Shown: positions 1-14,720 of the stretch, one piece after another
Layout of the letters: every line of letters begins with the position of its first letter
How positions within the stretch are numbered: the stretch's first letter is position 1
Assembly: GCA_017163975.1 (NCBI GenBank)
Contig: JAFFSR010000136.1
Coordinates: 12,025,501-12,089,500, forward strand
DNA: 64,000 bases
Reading direction: 5' to 3'
DNA from: Anastatus disparis
Taxonomy: Eukaryota > Arthropoda > Insecta > Hymenoptera > Eupelmidae
Translations under genes and position numbers: made by a program
The notes under the pieces: model-generated
Database searches by the model: none
What the model saw: only the letters and a program-made list of their open reading frames with translations
What the model was told of the DNA's origin: nothing

Positions 1-3000
1 GTGTGCCGTAGATAAGAGAAGATAGCAGGAGGAGAGCCTTTTGTTTATTATGTGTCACTTGAATGAAAAATGATCTGCAGCTGTGTGTATGTGATTCTAC
101 CGTTGTTAAGCCGAGAGACATTGAATTTTGTTAAAAATTTTTTTAAGACTCCAAAGATAAGGACGATTAGGCGCTAGAATCAATATCTTAATTGCACTAT
201 GTTTACTGAGATGTTGAGATAAGAAAGGAATTAAATTTTTTTTTCTATTTATAAAAAAAGTGTGCGGAAAACAGGAATGATTGCTAATTATTGAAAAATG
301 AATAATGAAAATTCTTGTTATTCTGCTTTTAGAAAAATAAATAGAATCAATTTTCTCGGGCGATTAAGTGCATTTATCTATTATCGGAGTTAATTAAAAT
401 GTTAATGGAATAGCTATTTATAAGGTGTTTATTATTTATTTATTTTGATTTTTTAACGATAAAAGTCCACTTATAACGAAATTAATGATTCTTAATAACC
501 TTTTTTTTATTGCATCAAAATTCAAATTATGAAATTAATAACAGTAAAATGATAAATGAAATAATTAACAAAATCGATGATAATCATAAAACGAAATTAC
601 AACATAACACATCTTAAATATGAAAATAAAAATTGACATCGAATAGAATAAAAAAGCCATTTGACAAGTCTACGAAGGTTTCTCGCCTTCTCAAGAAAAA
701 AGAGAAAAAAAATGAAAAAGAAAAAAATTAGGAAAGAAAATGAGACATAAGAGAAACACATGAGAGACTAAAATAACCCGACAAATTAGGGATCCACTAA
801 AAAAAAAAAGAAAGAAGAGAAAGAGAAAAGTTAGAGAGGAAGCTTATATATATATATACACACTCTCGCGTGGGCAGGTAGCAAACGAGTTTATCTATAC
901 TTTTTCATCGGATAGTTTCGGTAGAAGGTTGAACCTTTCCTCTATTGGAGGCTTTCCGCGTGATTACATTCATACCATAGACAAATCATATGGGCATACC
1001 TGATGTATATAAGCAAAGGGCAGAAGCTTTACGCACTTTAGAGGCGACGAGACTTTGATTTTTATGTGCTTTAACGAACAGTCCTCCGAATATATCTTTC
1101 TTTTCTCTTTTTTTTTCCAAAAAAAGTCTTTGATAGATCCGCTTTGGGATTTCTTCGAGGTTTCTTTCTTTTTCTTATTTAATGATTGATGCTGTTGCAG
1201 GCAAGGGTTAACGAAGACTTACTTTTTTATTTAATGAAGTGCCTTTATTTTTTTATTTTGGAATAGAAAGCAAGGTTGAAAAAGAACATTTATACTAATC
1301 ATCCAGCACCTGTGTATCTCTTTTTTTCCTTTGTGACTTTTATGAGTTTAGGTGTAAAAAAACAATTTTACGAGTGTAAAATTTAGGACGCGCCTGATTT
1401 GCAAATGATGGTTTATGCAAATAAATATTAAGACATCACTCGGCTAGCTATGAATAATAATCAAAGTTATAAAGCTACATGATTAAATTTTTAATTGAAA
1501 TAAATTAAATTGCAAAAATTTTTATTTCAATTAAAAATTTTAAAAAATAAAATTTTAGCATAATTTTTAGATAAAAATGAAAAACTTCTGCTCTAATAAT
1601 ATGATAAAAAAAATTAATTTTTTTAAACGATTTCAATTTTGCACTTATAAAGTAAGGTAAATCCTTTCATCTAATCCTCTCAAGAGAAAATCCAAGCTCC
1701 TGTTCTATATGCACACACATCCTTATGATCTCATCAAAATCAGCTAAAACTACTTCCAATTAGACATAACGAACTAATTAGTTCATTGCCTAGAAAATTC
1801 ACTGGACCATCATCATTTTCTTACTTTTTTGGCCGTTGTGGATTTTTTTTCCTTTTTTAAGAATTCATTTTAAAAGAAAAAGGTATAGGGATTTTTAAAA
1901 CGCATTCCATCGTTAAAGGCAAGTATTCCGCGCGTTCAATCAATTTTCGTCAATTCAGCAGCTCGGAGAATTTTACTGCTAGCGCTTGTTCGGCATCTTT
2001 TTTTCTTCTTTCCTTTTTTTTCCTTCAATGGTTAACTGTTTTGGAGAATGAATTTTCTACCCTGTGGGTTTTCGTTATATATAGGAGAGAAACAAGCATT
2101 GATGCGAGCATCGGTTAGATGAGTTCAAAGTTTCAACAAACAAAAATTTGTGTTTTTATTAATGGTCTCTTTAAATATTTATAATATATGCTTATATATG
2201 AAATTTAAGAAGCTTTCTTTTTATATTAAAAACATATTTTAATTTAATTATTTGAATTCAATACTAATAATATAATTAGGAATTTATTCAATAAAAATAA
2301 ATAGGTTATTTTCTACATACTAAGGTTAAAAATTTTCTATCTACCAGGCATGAAATTCGATATGACGACTTTCTTGAAATTTTATATAAATTGAAGAAAT
2401 GGAAAAAAATGTTAATTTATGTTGTCAGCGCAAATGTAAGCGTGATGAAAGTTTAACGTTATAGAAAACTACTTCTCACATTATACAATGGAAATAGAGC
2501 CTATAATTATACTTCGTCCATTTATTAATAGAGTCTATAAATTAATTGTTTTTTGTATTTGTAATAATAATTACGAATGCAATGCCAGATAAATAAAAGA
2601 TAAATAGCTGTTAATCTTATGGAGTTCATATTCTTTTTTCTGATTTAGTTTTCATTGAGTCTTTTGTAATGTCAATTTAAATTATATTACTATTGTGCAA
2701 TCAGTTCTTAACATTTTTTATTTTTTCTTAATGAATTATAAAATAATATTTAAGGATTAACTCTAATTATTTCATTTCACATAAATTTTTAAGTGATTAA
2801 AATTCTTTTTACTAAAACTCTTATCAAAGATAATTTGTAATTTTAAATAATTTCATTAAAATAAAGTAAAAGTATTTCGTTATCATCATTCTTAAGAAAA
2901 AAATTAAAATTCATTTATTTTAACTTTTTCGTAGGTCAAACATTATCAACTTAAAAAGATTATACCAGCAAACCCATTAGAAAAATAATTTTTCAAATCT

Positions 3001-3240
3001 TAGAAACTCCGACTTTCTTTGCCTTTTTACTTTGAAAACACTGCAAAGAGAAGCTTCATCAAAACAAAAACAAACAACTCTTTCTCCAAAACACTTAAAA
3101 AATCTTTTTCTTTTAAATTCCCACACAATGAGAAATTTCTCAAAAATTTCGTACTCTAATAGCATCTTTAAATAAACTTCATCAGCCGATACTTCAAAGC
3201 CCATTGCCATACACAAACAGACTAATTTTCGCATGGTAAA
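1..3240. other. AT-rich non-coding stretch
   Basis: No ORF here shows coding character. The sequence is AT-rich with long A and T runs, a short TA run near 846-858 and a somewhat more GC-rich patch around 870-1070. It could be intronic or intergenic. An open frame on the minus strand at 2977-3234 (about 85 codons) is not recognisable and sits in ordinary AT-rich sequence, so I do not call it a gene. Confidence 0.6.
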
Positions 3241-3244
3241 GCAT

Positions 3245-3600
3245 TAACAACACCTACCGCTTGTCTGTTCTAATGTATACAAGGCACGAGAGTAAGTTGA
3301 AGCGCCGGTATCAAATCCACGTGCACAGGCTCTTTAGCTTTGCTATACCAGAGCAAAAGAGATAGAGAGAGAGAGAAGAGAAAAAGAAACGAGAGAAGTG
3401 CGGTAGTATAAGTTTTGTGTAGCAAAGAGAGAGGGAGAAACACGCAACTGAGAGAACGAAGCCGGCTTCGTGTATATGAAAAGAGTCTATGTTAGCACGA
3501 GAACGTCTCAGTAACGCGATGGTCATCCAACTGGCAAGTCGCGCGAGTATTTAACTTTCGAAACACATAGAAGAAGCGCGTACATGCGTTAGATTTGATT
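3245..3600 (+). promoter_or_regulatory. Candidate promoter / 5' leader island
   Basis: This patch is clearly richer in GC and CpG than its surroundings. It contains a GA-repeat tract (about 3360-3385), a TCAGT initiator-like pentamer near 3509-3513 and a TATTTAA box-like motif near 3548-3554. It lies just upstream of a short open reading frame beginning ATG at 3664 that runs into a splice-donor-like GTAAGG. The promoter reading is an inference from composition and position; an intronic enhancer would look similar. Confidence 0.25.
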
Positions 3601-3663
3601 TTTTAATTTTTTTTTTGTGAAAAAAAGTGTTTGATAAATTTTTTCACTAGAGTGAGGTGTGAT

Positions 3664-3719
3664 ATGGAGGAGAAGAATGACGCTGAAAAAAGATTCTGCA
3701 GTTGTCGGTCTCCAGAGTG
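3664..3719 (+). CDS. Possible short first coding exon (unassigned)
   Basis: An ATG at 3664 opens a frame of about 18 codons, MEEKNDAEKRFCSCRSPE, followed by a donor-like GT at 3720 (GAGT then GTAAGG). The peptide is charged and then cysteine-containing; I do not recognise it. Position downstream of a CpG-richer island fits a first exon. The donor leaves phase 1, whereas the sugar-transporter exon at 31139 must be entered in phase 0, so a direct join between the two is not in frame. It could belong to another transcript or be chance. Confidence 0.15.
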
Positions 3720-6700
3720 TAAGGATTTTTTAACAATTGTTGTTTTTTATTTAAAATCAAGATACTTTTTTAACGGGACTGTGACTTTACGTGTACCGTG
3801 AAAAATAATAAAAATTGACAGTATCGACAAATTTTTTAATGATTTTTTTCGGAATTTTGTAATTTTAAAATTCATCAAATATTTGACAGAAAGATATGCA
3901 GTGATTGATTAAATTGTATTGTTTGTATGGAATACTTGAAAGATTATGATACCCTTTAATAGGTGATTTTTTCACGCAAATTTCGTAAATTTTTTACATT
4001 AGTATGCAAAGTATTTTACCATTATCGATCCTAACATTCCTCCAATAATCGTGTGAATTTTTCAAATGCCATCGGATATTTTTATATCAATACTGCAAGT
4101 ATTGCAATTTAATATAAATTGTATTTTCAAATATTTGATTTATTGGAGTTAGAGTCACGAGTTTAAATTAAAATTTTTGAATGCTTTCATAATCTAGTGA
4201 TACATTACAAGTCTTTTTTTTTAATGTTGTTTGATAACAATGACGAAAGTGTTTATATACATTCAAAGCAAAGTAGTTATCATTCTAAAATAAAAAGAAA
4301 TAATTACAGTATCAGTTGCACTATGCTTAGTGTTAAACACATGTTTTATCACTTTCCAACATTGACAAACCCAAGAGACTGCTCTAAAAATGATTAAATC
4401 AAATTACTAACTCTCGATGCTTTTAATCATCAATGTAAACAATTCTCCGAATATCATCTAAATTGTTATTTTTTATTTTCCCTGTTTCACCGAAATAATT
4501 TGCATATCTTATAAATAAAAAAATACTACAAACTGACTATGATAACAATAATGATGATACGCGATCAGGTTTTAGGAGGATGGAGGGAAGCGGGGGGGTA
4601 TTAATTAGCGTTCTGCAATCTCTACGGCTCTAATATATTATATATCTCTCTAAACCGTTGTCAACCGTGTGACTGGCGCCAACATACACAATATCGTTTG
4701 GCGCTTGCGCCTGACTTGTATATATGCAAGTGATTAATTAGCCTATATGGTATACAAGCCACTTAATTTCGCGAAGGGGTATGTATGTGTGTGTGAGTGT
4801 GAATATCGATGAACGATATCGCTTTATGTTGCTAAGTATTAATTAGCAGAAAAGCAAGTTTAACGTGTATATATATATACCGTATACGAAAGTAAACAGA
4901 TTTTTCAGGTTATTTTTTTTCTATATTTCTTTTTAGAAGACGGTGAGTGCTCTAGTGTTATGTATACTGACGGTTGATATATCCGACAGTTTGACGCTTG
5001 TTTCCATTTTTTCTTTATTTTTTTCAGTATATAATGTGTATTTTATTTTCAGTGTTCATATAAGTTAAAATTTAGTTGTCAGTTGAATTAGTTTTTTTTA
5101 AAGAAAAAATTCGTTTGATGTTGAGAGCACGGTGAATAGAATTTAATTGACATTTTTTTAAATTTACGTACGTATTTTGAGAATATCATCAAAAGTCAAA
5201 ACGCTGTGAAAATTGGATTTACTTGTTAGTGTAAATAATTAAATCCTATTGTTTACCTGAAACAAACAAAAATAAAAGAAATTAATTGTTTAATTTAAAT
5301 GGCATTTGTTAATTAAATTAAACATAAAAGAGTAAAGATTGTATAAAAATAATAGATCAATGTGATTCGTTCATTCTAAAATTCATTGCATTTTTATGAT
5401 CTTGTCAATCATTAAAACTTAATTCAGCTCAATTTTCATGCGTCAATATAAGACCATTAAAAGTATTTTTTAAATTCTAAAACTGTTTACTATCTAATTA
5501 AAGTACAAGTTACATAAAACGATGTGACAAAATAAACAATAAAAAATTTGTCGTTCGTATTATTGATCTAAGAAAACGTGAATCCTATAAGGAAAAATAA
5601 TGTTTCTTCGAAATCCAATAAAAAAATCTGCATCAACGTATAAGAATTATATAATACAATATTAATGAATTCAACGAACGATACACAAATGGAACAATTT
5701 ATTAAAAAATTTTAGTACAACCGTCGCGCTCAATAATTTAGGCTTAGATAACTCAAACATCGTTTCATGCTTTTATACTAGATAGTGAAACATATTTCGT
5801 AATGTAAGCCGGGTATGTATGCAAACGCATTAAACTCTTAAATGGAGAATATTTGTTCTGAAGAAAATCCAATGTGGATTCCATTAGTTAAATTTTGAAG
5901 GTTCATAATTCTTTGTTTTAATATTGTAAGAAATCATCAAGAGTATTTGCATTTTTTGCAATGAGTTTCTTTTTTTATAAGATTGTTTGTCTTGCTGTGT
6001 AAGTGAATTTCTTTATTGATGTTTGGTGTGCTATATAAAATAAAAATATATATAGATAAAATAAGAAAATTCCATTACGAAATAGTTTAATGATCCTCGG
6101 CATTAAAAATAAATTGTTTCATCAAGAGACATTATGTGAATCGAAAAGCTGGTAGTACGTAGAGTTTAATATAAAAGGGCTTAAATTATATGAGTCAGAT
6201 CTTTCATTCACTAATATACGACACAATTGTAATGACACTTTTTTCCAAAACAAATGTAGCTCACTAAAAAGGTTGACGTATACAGTAACATCACTATAAT
6301 GAACATTCTTCAAATTTATTAATAAAAGAATTTTCACAGCTGACAAAAGGCATTAAAAATTTTATGATTTTATTGATCAAAATTCTACGTTTTCTCGGAA
6401 AGATAAATTTACTTTGAGATCACTTTATAAAATAGAATCAGAGACAAAAAAAATATTAATCTTCTGAGAATGATTAATCGATGATTTTAAATACTTAACA
6501 AATTTTGCAAAATCTTCTAATCTTTGAATAACTAAAAATACATTTGAAATTTTTTTTAAAAATATATAATATAGCCTCGGTTGACATATTAGAATGTTTT
6601 AATCTTTAAGAAAATGTAAATAAATACAAAATAAATTTAATAGATTATAAAGTAATCTTTGTTACATTGTTATAAATGATGATCATTTTTCTAACTAATA

Positions 6701-9700
6701 TCCTAAACTAAAATTAAAACAAGTTTCTTGAAACTGATTCATTAAAGAAAAAAAAAACGTTTGTTTCTTGAAGAAAAATTTAATCGGATTATTGGTCAAA
6801 ACATTGATGAAAAATATGAGCAAAGAAGAGACAGTAGTAATATGCTCTTTAAAAAAAAGAAACATCGTGTTTTAACGACGTTTTTCTCTCAACGCACAAA
6901 GATCTATTCAAGCGTCTCTTTTGCTTCGTTCTTTTCCTTTATTTTCTAGCTTTCTCATTATTACCACCGAATAAAGAGAGAAACGCCGTATAATTGAAAA
7001 ATAAAAATACGTCTGAAATATTTTCTTCTTTTTAAGTTTAAAAATAGATTATTTTTCACCATATCACCAAAGAAGTGCAATAACAAATTGTTATATATAA
7101 AAAAAATTTTCTCGTTTTACATTATAAATTATAAAATAAAATTTCCAATCTCCTCTATCTTATTTACATTTTTTGTATATTTTAATGTTTTAAGATTAGC
7201 AAATTATTCTGCTAGCGTAAAAATAAAAGTAATCTCTTGTTAAATATACAATAACAAACTCATTAATTGGCTCTCCGTTTGATAAAACAAACTCTTAACA
7301 CTATATTAAAATAAAATAACTTTTTAAAGCCGTCGCGTAATCTGCAAATTAAAAGTCGAGTGTGTAATCTAAGCGTTGTCTGCATAAATAAACTTTGAAA
7401 TAGCAAAGAATAAAAAAAATATAGGCTATGTAAACTATACTATAGCCGAGAGACCATCTTAACACATACACAGGCCATTAATAAATTCTAGACTTAATCT
7501 TATAATGTTTAAAGCGTGAATGCAAACCATAAGCCATTAGATGATTTTCAAGCGGCGCCTGTAACGCACACGCGATCCAGTGGTTCATTCTCTCTCTTAC
7601 TCTTCATATGACAGGTGTGTGTGTAAAGCTGTTAGAGCTCGTTTTTTCGCCTACGCATTTTACTCTCGTTTTAAATGTATACACTGCCCGAGCTATAAAG
7701 TAAAGGAGGATAAATAAAAGTGTATGGCTAATCGGAATGAAGTTCAATTGTGAAAGAAATTATGGATATGAGGTAGAAAACTGGTGCAGTTTTTTTTTCA
7801 TTCTTTTTTTGTCGAGATTCTTTATTTGGGAGATGCAGGTATTATTTACATACTATTTCAATGATTCTTAACGAGTCGAGCATGAAAAAATAATTCGACT
7901 CGTTATATATCCGTTGTACTTTTTTGTATTTCGAATGAATTATTTTATTGAATAAACCAATGGACTTTGTTCTTGATGACTGACCATAACAGTTAATTTA
8001 CATAATTTTAAGTGTTTCCTGTACAAATTTAATTTTCAAAAGTGTTTTGTGATTTTGATGATACATATTACACGAAACAACCTTCTATAAAGCTATTCGA
8101 GCACTCTTACTTTTCGTTATCAAAAATAAATTAAAATTAATACTCGAGAAAATCTTTCGACAAATTAAATCTCTTTAAAACAAATGACTCATCTTGCAAA
8201 ATAAAAGAGGATAAAAAGGGTAAGAAAAAACGTAAAACGTTATGGTATAGATTATACGCTCTCTAGAGCGCGAAGCATGCTTATGTACACACTGCGGAGC
8301 TGCAGAAAAGAAGGCGGAAAAAGTGAATTAACGGTCGATGGCCCGTTAGTTTGATTCATGCATCGTTATACTATATACCCATAAGCTACTGGCTATAACG
8401 CCGGAAAAGCTGTTTTTTTTCATTCTTCTCTTTCGCTTCAACAGAAACGTGTTATAAGGATTGCATTAATAGAAATAACGCGTATACCCGGATATATGTA
8501 TTTCGATAGATTCCGTTGACACACGGGTACTGCATATGTATATACATTTTATGTATATGTATATACGTACGGACAATCCCTTTAGTTTACAATTTACGTT
8601 TAACATTAAACTGTTGAAGGAAAGATACGTTTTTTTTTTAAGTAAAGGGGAGTTTGTTTGGGCGTATCTTAGGAAACGAAGTTTAAGAAAAAAAAATATG
8701 TGGTTTAAAAGGGAAATTTTAAGGACGGCATATTTAAGTGTTATTACGATACTTAAAAATTATATTACAGGGAAATAAGTAAGATTTTGTGTTGTAATAT
8801 TATGACTTAGGGAAAAAGTATTTTATATACTCGTTTCACATGAAAGAAAGAGTGAATTTTCATTGTGCATTCAAGGATTGATCGCTGGAATGCAGACCAT
8901 AGATTTAATGCTTCTCTGTTGTAAATTTGTTATTTAAATGGATATAAGATGTAAAATGCATTTGTTTATGTACGAACAATAGGTATTTTTACTTTTTAAA
9001 GTATTAAGATATTTATAAGAGACACTTAAGTGCTGAGGCTTTTTACATTTTAAATAATCTTATTTATTACAAAATAAATCATTCGAGTTATTGACCTATT
9101 ATGTTGAAAAGTTTAATTTTCTCATATTTTTCTAAGCGTTTTAGAGCTCATAAAATTGTTAATTTTTAATGCAAATGAAAATTAAATGCTCTATCGTTAA
9201 ATCTAATTTTTAATTGTAAATTAACGAGAGACAAATTCTTTTAGAGTCGTTTAGTTTATATCTATGCTCGATGTATCTTCATCAAGAATACATTGGTATA
9301 TAAAGTACACACGGTATACATACAACGTTGACGATAGAAGCCTGCGTGTAATGTCAATTCAAATACGAATTCTTAAAGCCCGCACGTACAATACGATTGC
9401 TATTGTTAGCTACTGTATATACGAACCAAGACGATCATTCGTTCGTTACAAAAATAAAAGAATTAAAAGTTAAAGAAAGATGCAAAATAAGATGAGAGAG
9501 AAGAAGAAAAAAAAGAGCATGAAAAAAAGTTTACTTTAAAGTACAGCTGCGAAACTGCATCAAGTTTCAATCTTTCTTTAAGAGCGACGAAAATCTTGAA
9601 ATTAGCGCATAGTGTCTTGAAAGGTGGTATATATATATATACGTGACTTGACGCGCTGTTAATCCTGGACACATTAAGGGGCGTAAAAAAAAGGAACGCG

Positions 9701-12700
9701 CGATTAGAAATTCCTTGGCGGTGCTCTTTTTCTTTTTCTTTTCTTTTGCACTTTCAGAGTGTGAATGCAAAGCCTTTGGGATATTTTCCCTTTTTCTGCG
9801 AAAAATAGTCTGGGAAATGCATAAAGAGACACGTTCTTTGCTTTTTAAAGGTTCAGAAGCTATACCTTCTTTTTATTCTTTCTTTTTTTCGAATTTTCAG
9901 TCTGACGTTCTCTTTTTTTTTATTTTTTTTTAGTTTTTTTAAGAAGCAGTAGAATAAAGATATTTTTTTTAAAGACTGATCTATCTTTTTAATTCCAGAG
10001 AACAGTATTGGTTCGAAAGATTAAAAGAATCGATTTTATTTTATTTTTTTTTCAGGACACGACGATTATTTTAGTTGAAAAGGATTTTCCAAAGCTAAAC
10101 TCTTAGCTTTATAGTCTAATAGAAATCCTATTGATAAAAAAAGGTTATTTATTTAACTAACAAAAGTTAATTTCAAGAAATACAATTTCAAAAGATTTCA
10201 GTGGAATCTCTAAATAATTTATACGAAATTAAAAGAAAATTATTCGTTTGATTATAGCTAATTGCAATAATTTGCTTAATTACAAATGATATCCCAATGT
10301 TTTTTTTTTATTTCCTTTCGCCAATTAATCATCAATGAACGCATTATCTTGTTGTAACGACGCGTATAGTACGCAAGCCTCGCGCGAGCTTCTAAATGAA
10401 AACGTGTACGATTTGTTGGTGAAAAATACTTAGCCATGATCTTCAAACGTCTTTCGTTCTAAAACTGGAAAAGTGTACTTGAAAATGTCTATTTTTCTTT
10501 GTTCGAATAATATACACAGACGGGTATTACGGTATATGGATACGCACATAGACGGGGCTCATTCATATAAGAGTGTTTGTTTTTACACTTTTTAGTAGGT
10601 TGCGTGCAGAAATTATGTTTACATGACCTTTAATTTAGCGCATGCTATCGTGCGCACCAAGAGGGTCTTGAAAATCTCGGAAGTAGTTTATTAAGAATTT
10701 TCCGAAAATTGTATGTTTGTAAATTGATGATTGTTAGGTATAAACATTATTTTCGTTGAGAATTTTATTTTCATAATACTTCTTTTTTTAAAGCATTTTT
10801 TTGGCAATTTTACAAATTTTCTACAAATCTCTTTGATGTTTAAATGTTTACTCTAATATAAACTATTTAAATTCTAAAAACTTTTAATTACAGATAAATT
10901 GATAAAAATGTCATTAATTCATGAGATTCCAATTGCTTTACACCGTATAATTTCCTGCTCGCTCTATCACGCTGTATAAAATGTAAATTAGATCAATCAC
11001 AATCAGCACATCGTAAAGTTAACACAGAAAGAATAGGAAGAAAAAAAGCAAAAAAGAAAATGTGTAGAGAAAAGAAAAACAACGTATAAAGCATACAACT
11101 CGCTCGTTTATATACGATTGCGTCTGGCATCTCTAGGATCCTAGGGTTCTATTTCTATCCTCTCTCTTCTCTTTCTCGTAGGAAGTATATCGCTTGACAT
11201 GTGCTTCCTATTGTGATAAAAAAAGGCGCGGCATTACCGATCTCATAGAATTTTTTTCTTTTTTTATTTTTATATTTTAAAAGGCCTATTTCTAAACTAT
11301 ATACGATCAATTTTATATAAAGTCATTAAAAAAAGTTCATCTCTATATCTTTTTTCTCTTCCTCTTTCGAATATAACATTACGCTTTAACAATTCATAGA
11401 TCTTTTATTTTAAAAAAGTATGATGATAATGGCAGCCGGGTATCTTTTATATGTTTGTGTGTTACATATAGATAGGACTTCATTAAAAATCCTCGTAAAT
11501 CGTATATTTAAGGTACTAAAAGAGAGTAAAATAAAGAAATGGTAACACCGGCTTAGTTCAAGTGTCTTTATAGAGCGCAAAGCAAACGCGCTTATGCTTT
11601 TCTGTTATAGGACCAAGTGGTACTTGAAAATTTGTGTATACGAATGAGAACGCATAAGTTCCTTTTCAGTGTATCATATATATGCGAGACGCGCATATTC
11701 CAACTTAATTGCAATGTCGATATATAGAAGAGCTTCAATTTTAATGCATCCCCATTTTCGTTGGTAATTCAAGAATAGGTTTTCTTCAATGACGCTCAAA
11801 TGTTTTTAAGTTAATTAAGAGGTGATAATGGAGCGTTATACTAGAATTATTTTTAATGTTTCATTACTTAATGTTTTCTATGAGCTTGAGATTTAGTTGT
11901 TCATAAATTTCCAAATCTTCAATAAAAAGTAAATTAAAATGAGTATCGTGGGTTATAACAATCTTATCGTTGTCATTGTCTCTAAGATAATTTAGTATCT
12001 TATGTGATTCCGAATTTGTTTTGAATTTATCAACAAATTACCAACTGCATAATCTTATCAAGAAATCTCCAGTTCAATATAAACAAAACATACTATGGTC
12101 ATTGAAAAAAGTGAAGCATCAGCGCCGCGTCTAGTTAGAAATAAAAATAGACGTACAACATGAATGAGAAGAGATAGAGCGAAAACAAGTAAGCGAGACA
12201 GTGGTTATTATATAGCGTCTAAATGTCAAAGACCTTTTGCGCGTTCTTTACAGGCCATTCGTATTGTAATGACCTACGTGAGTAAAACACGTTCCCGTTG
12301 TGTTGTTTGTAAACTGTCCACACGATGATGCTTCGGTTAGCCTTTAGGTGTGCCTGCAGTGTCCTCGTCATGAAGAAAAAAAAATAACAAAAAAAAGTAG
12401 AACGCGTGCCAGGTTAAGGTCCAGAAATATGTGCGTACGCGCAAGCACGAGTTCCATTCAGGTTTTGTCTTATTTTTTTCTATATTTTTTCTTTTATAAT
12501 TGGATGGCGTATTAATAAATACAAAAGATTCTTTCCAAAAATATGCTTTATTTTTGGTTGAATTTCTGGTTTTTTTTTTCGAAAAAAAATTTTGTTTAGG
12601 GATTGCTCCTTTCAGCAGCTGCAAAATTTGGAATTTAGATTTAGCTATTGAAAAATTTTTTTCGCTTTTTTTTAGAAATGTTTTGCCAAATGTTTGATTC

Positions 12701-14410
12701 TATCAGTTATGATTGAATGGAATTGCAAATAGTATTGTACGTTGTATTGAATTCATTAAAGTTTGTTTGTTCATTCCAATTTTCGAAAAATCATTTGCAT
12801 TTGAATGAACTTAAATTAATGAAAAATTATTTTTTTACAATTGTATGTAAATAAATGTTACATTCTAATATTAAGTGTAATTGTTTGATACACTAAATTC
12901 TAAGTAAATTTAAAATACTAAGAAAGCCACAGACGTAATTAGTAAAAGGTATATTTCGTAGTAATCGTCCACTTGAGGGGGAAAACCCATCTCCTTAGTC
13001 ATTCCGTAGCATATAATAGCTACATACAATTGAACATCGTACACTCAATTTACTAATTTCACGGGTATTTCGTATATATAATAATCGAAAATCTAGAGCA
13101 ACATATCTTATAGTCAAAGTAACCACTGGTAGAAAGAGAATGATATATATATAGCGAGAAACCAAAAGCTCTTATTGTTTGGAATTGCGCTTTAGATCGC
13201 TGGGTGTGCAATGGGTGACAATAGAATCAGATGTTTTGTCAGTATAGAACGGCGGCGTGCGCGCTCGTCCTCCTGTGTATAATAGAAGCGCGTGGCCTAC
13301 ACGCTAATGAAAGGGTTCGCCACCTTTGAATAAAACGCGCGAGCATAGCGTTCAGTTCGAAGGCACACAAAACAAATGAATAAACGTAAAAGAGAGAGAG
13401 AGAGAATGAGAGAAATGCATATATATGTATGTTGATGCAAAAAAGACCAATGGTTCTCAACTTTAGTTGTTACATATATATTGCAATGCATTCCGAGGTG
13501 AGAGAGAGAGCTCGATTTGCGGGCGTGGAAATGCTTCCGTGGGAATAAAATTGCTCTTAAATGCAATTTAAATGCACTATGGTTTTGTATTTATAAAGCG
13601 TAAGAGTATATATAATTGTTAAGTCTTTTTATCGCGAGCGTATTAATTGTTTTTAGTATAGATCTTGCGAAAAGGGTTTTTTTCAACGTGGGATGAGACA
13701 GTTTGATATTCAAAGAAAACAATCTGACTTGTAAAATAAGAAATCTTTGTTTTGCTTTATTATTATTATTAATAATTGTATTTACTAAAGACTTTCTGTA
13801 CATAAAGGAATAATTAATTGTTATTAGATCCAAGCTTTTGTACAATTTGCATAATAATTTGTTTGAGTGAGAATTTCAAATTATGAAATACATACAATAA
13901 TAGCACGTGATCAATTTCGTACAGTAAATATTATCTTTTGTACTTCAAAATAGCAATGAATAATCTAGGTCAAAACGTATGATATTGAACATCGTAAAAA
14001 TAAAGTTTTTTTTAATGAAATGTTTAATGATTTTAGGAAAATTTCAAATTTATGTAATTTTTAAAATATTAATGTGGAAAAGCGTACGTTTAATCATATA
14101 ATTAAAGCATCTATAAAAGCAAAGCGTGTTCCGCTAATAAGCACTTTAAAAGCCAATGTCCCATGACCACGATCATCAACGCGTATCAAACACCTTGCTT
14201 CCTTTGTCCCCAAAAAGCATCTCACTCAATATTAGAGAGGAGAGGGTGTACCTAATCATATATTGCAATGCGCAAATAAGTGCTGGAAAATCGATGACCT
14301 AGAATATGTATATAACTATTCTCTCTTTCTCTCTGTTTTCTCTGTGCATATATATATGTATATATCTGTGTGTTTATGTACGTATGCGCTTGCGTATGTG
14401 TTTGTGTACG
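3720..14410. other. Long AT-rich stretch, no gene recognised
   Basis: No recognisable coding sequence was found. Short open frames are of the length expected from chance or come from purine-rich low-complexity tracts. CpG-richer patches occur at about 4660-4760 (with a GCGCC hairpin at 4676-4704), 8260-8410, 10340-10690 and 13200-13340. These could be intronic regulatory elements. Poly-purine and poly-pyrimidine tracts and short TA runs are frequent. Confidence 0.6.
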
Positions 14411-14413
14411 TAT

Positions 14414-14720
14414 ATGTCGGATGCAGTAACTAGTAGTTTCCGCGGGGCAAAGTTCCTCTTTCGTTTTGCCGGCGAGAGAGTATGGCCAATGTCAAAGTTC
14501 GAATCGATGGACCGAAAACGAGCCAAAAAGGAACTAAGCGAGTATTTCTCTCTCTCAGCCCCAGCAGCAGCAAGGAGAGCCTTGCTCTGCTGCTACGTCA
14601 ATGCGGTGATATAGTCCAGCGAGCCGGGAAACAATGAGAAAGAAATCTAGCTTGCTGCGACTTTTTGGGCGTGGGTTGCGATGCAGCAAGTGCCTTTTTT
14701 TGGTAATTTTATATATGTTG
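14414..14720. promoter_or_regulatory. GC-richer island with CAG/CTG hairpin
   Basis: This roughly 300-bp patch is much more GC-rich than the flanking DNA. It contains an imperfect inverted repeat at 14563-14594, in which AGCAGCAG-CAAGG pairs with CCTTG-CTGCTGCT with a 2-nt bulge and a 4-nt AGAG loop. An open + frame from ATG 14414 to about 14614 overlaps it, but the peptide is not recognisable. I read it as a regulatory island or non-coding exon; both are inference. Confidence 0.25.

Noticed and set aside
9463..9933. Overlapping open frames on both strands
   Set aside because: They arise from purine/pyrimidine-biased low-complexity sequence and show no recognisable protein features.
13569..13580. 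TAAATGCACTAT, matching the start of miR-277
   Set aside because: The match ends after 12 nt and the flanks do not fold into a precursor hairpin.
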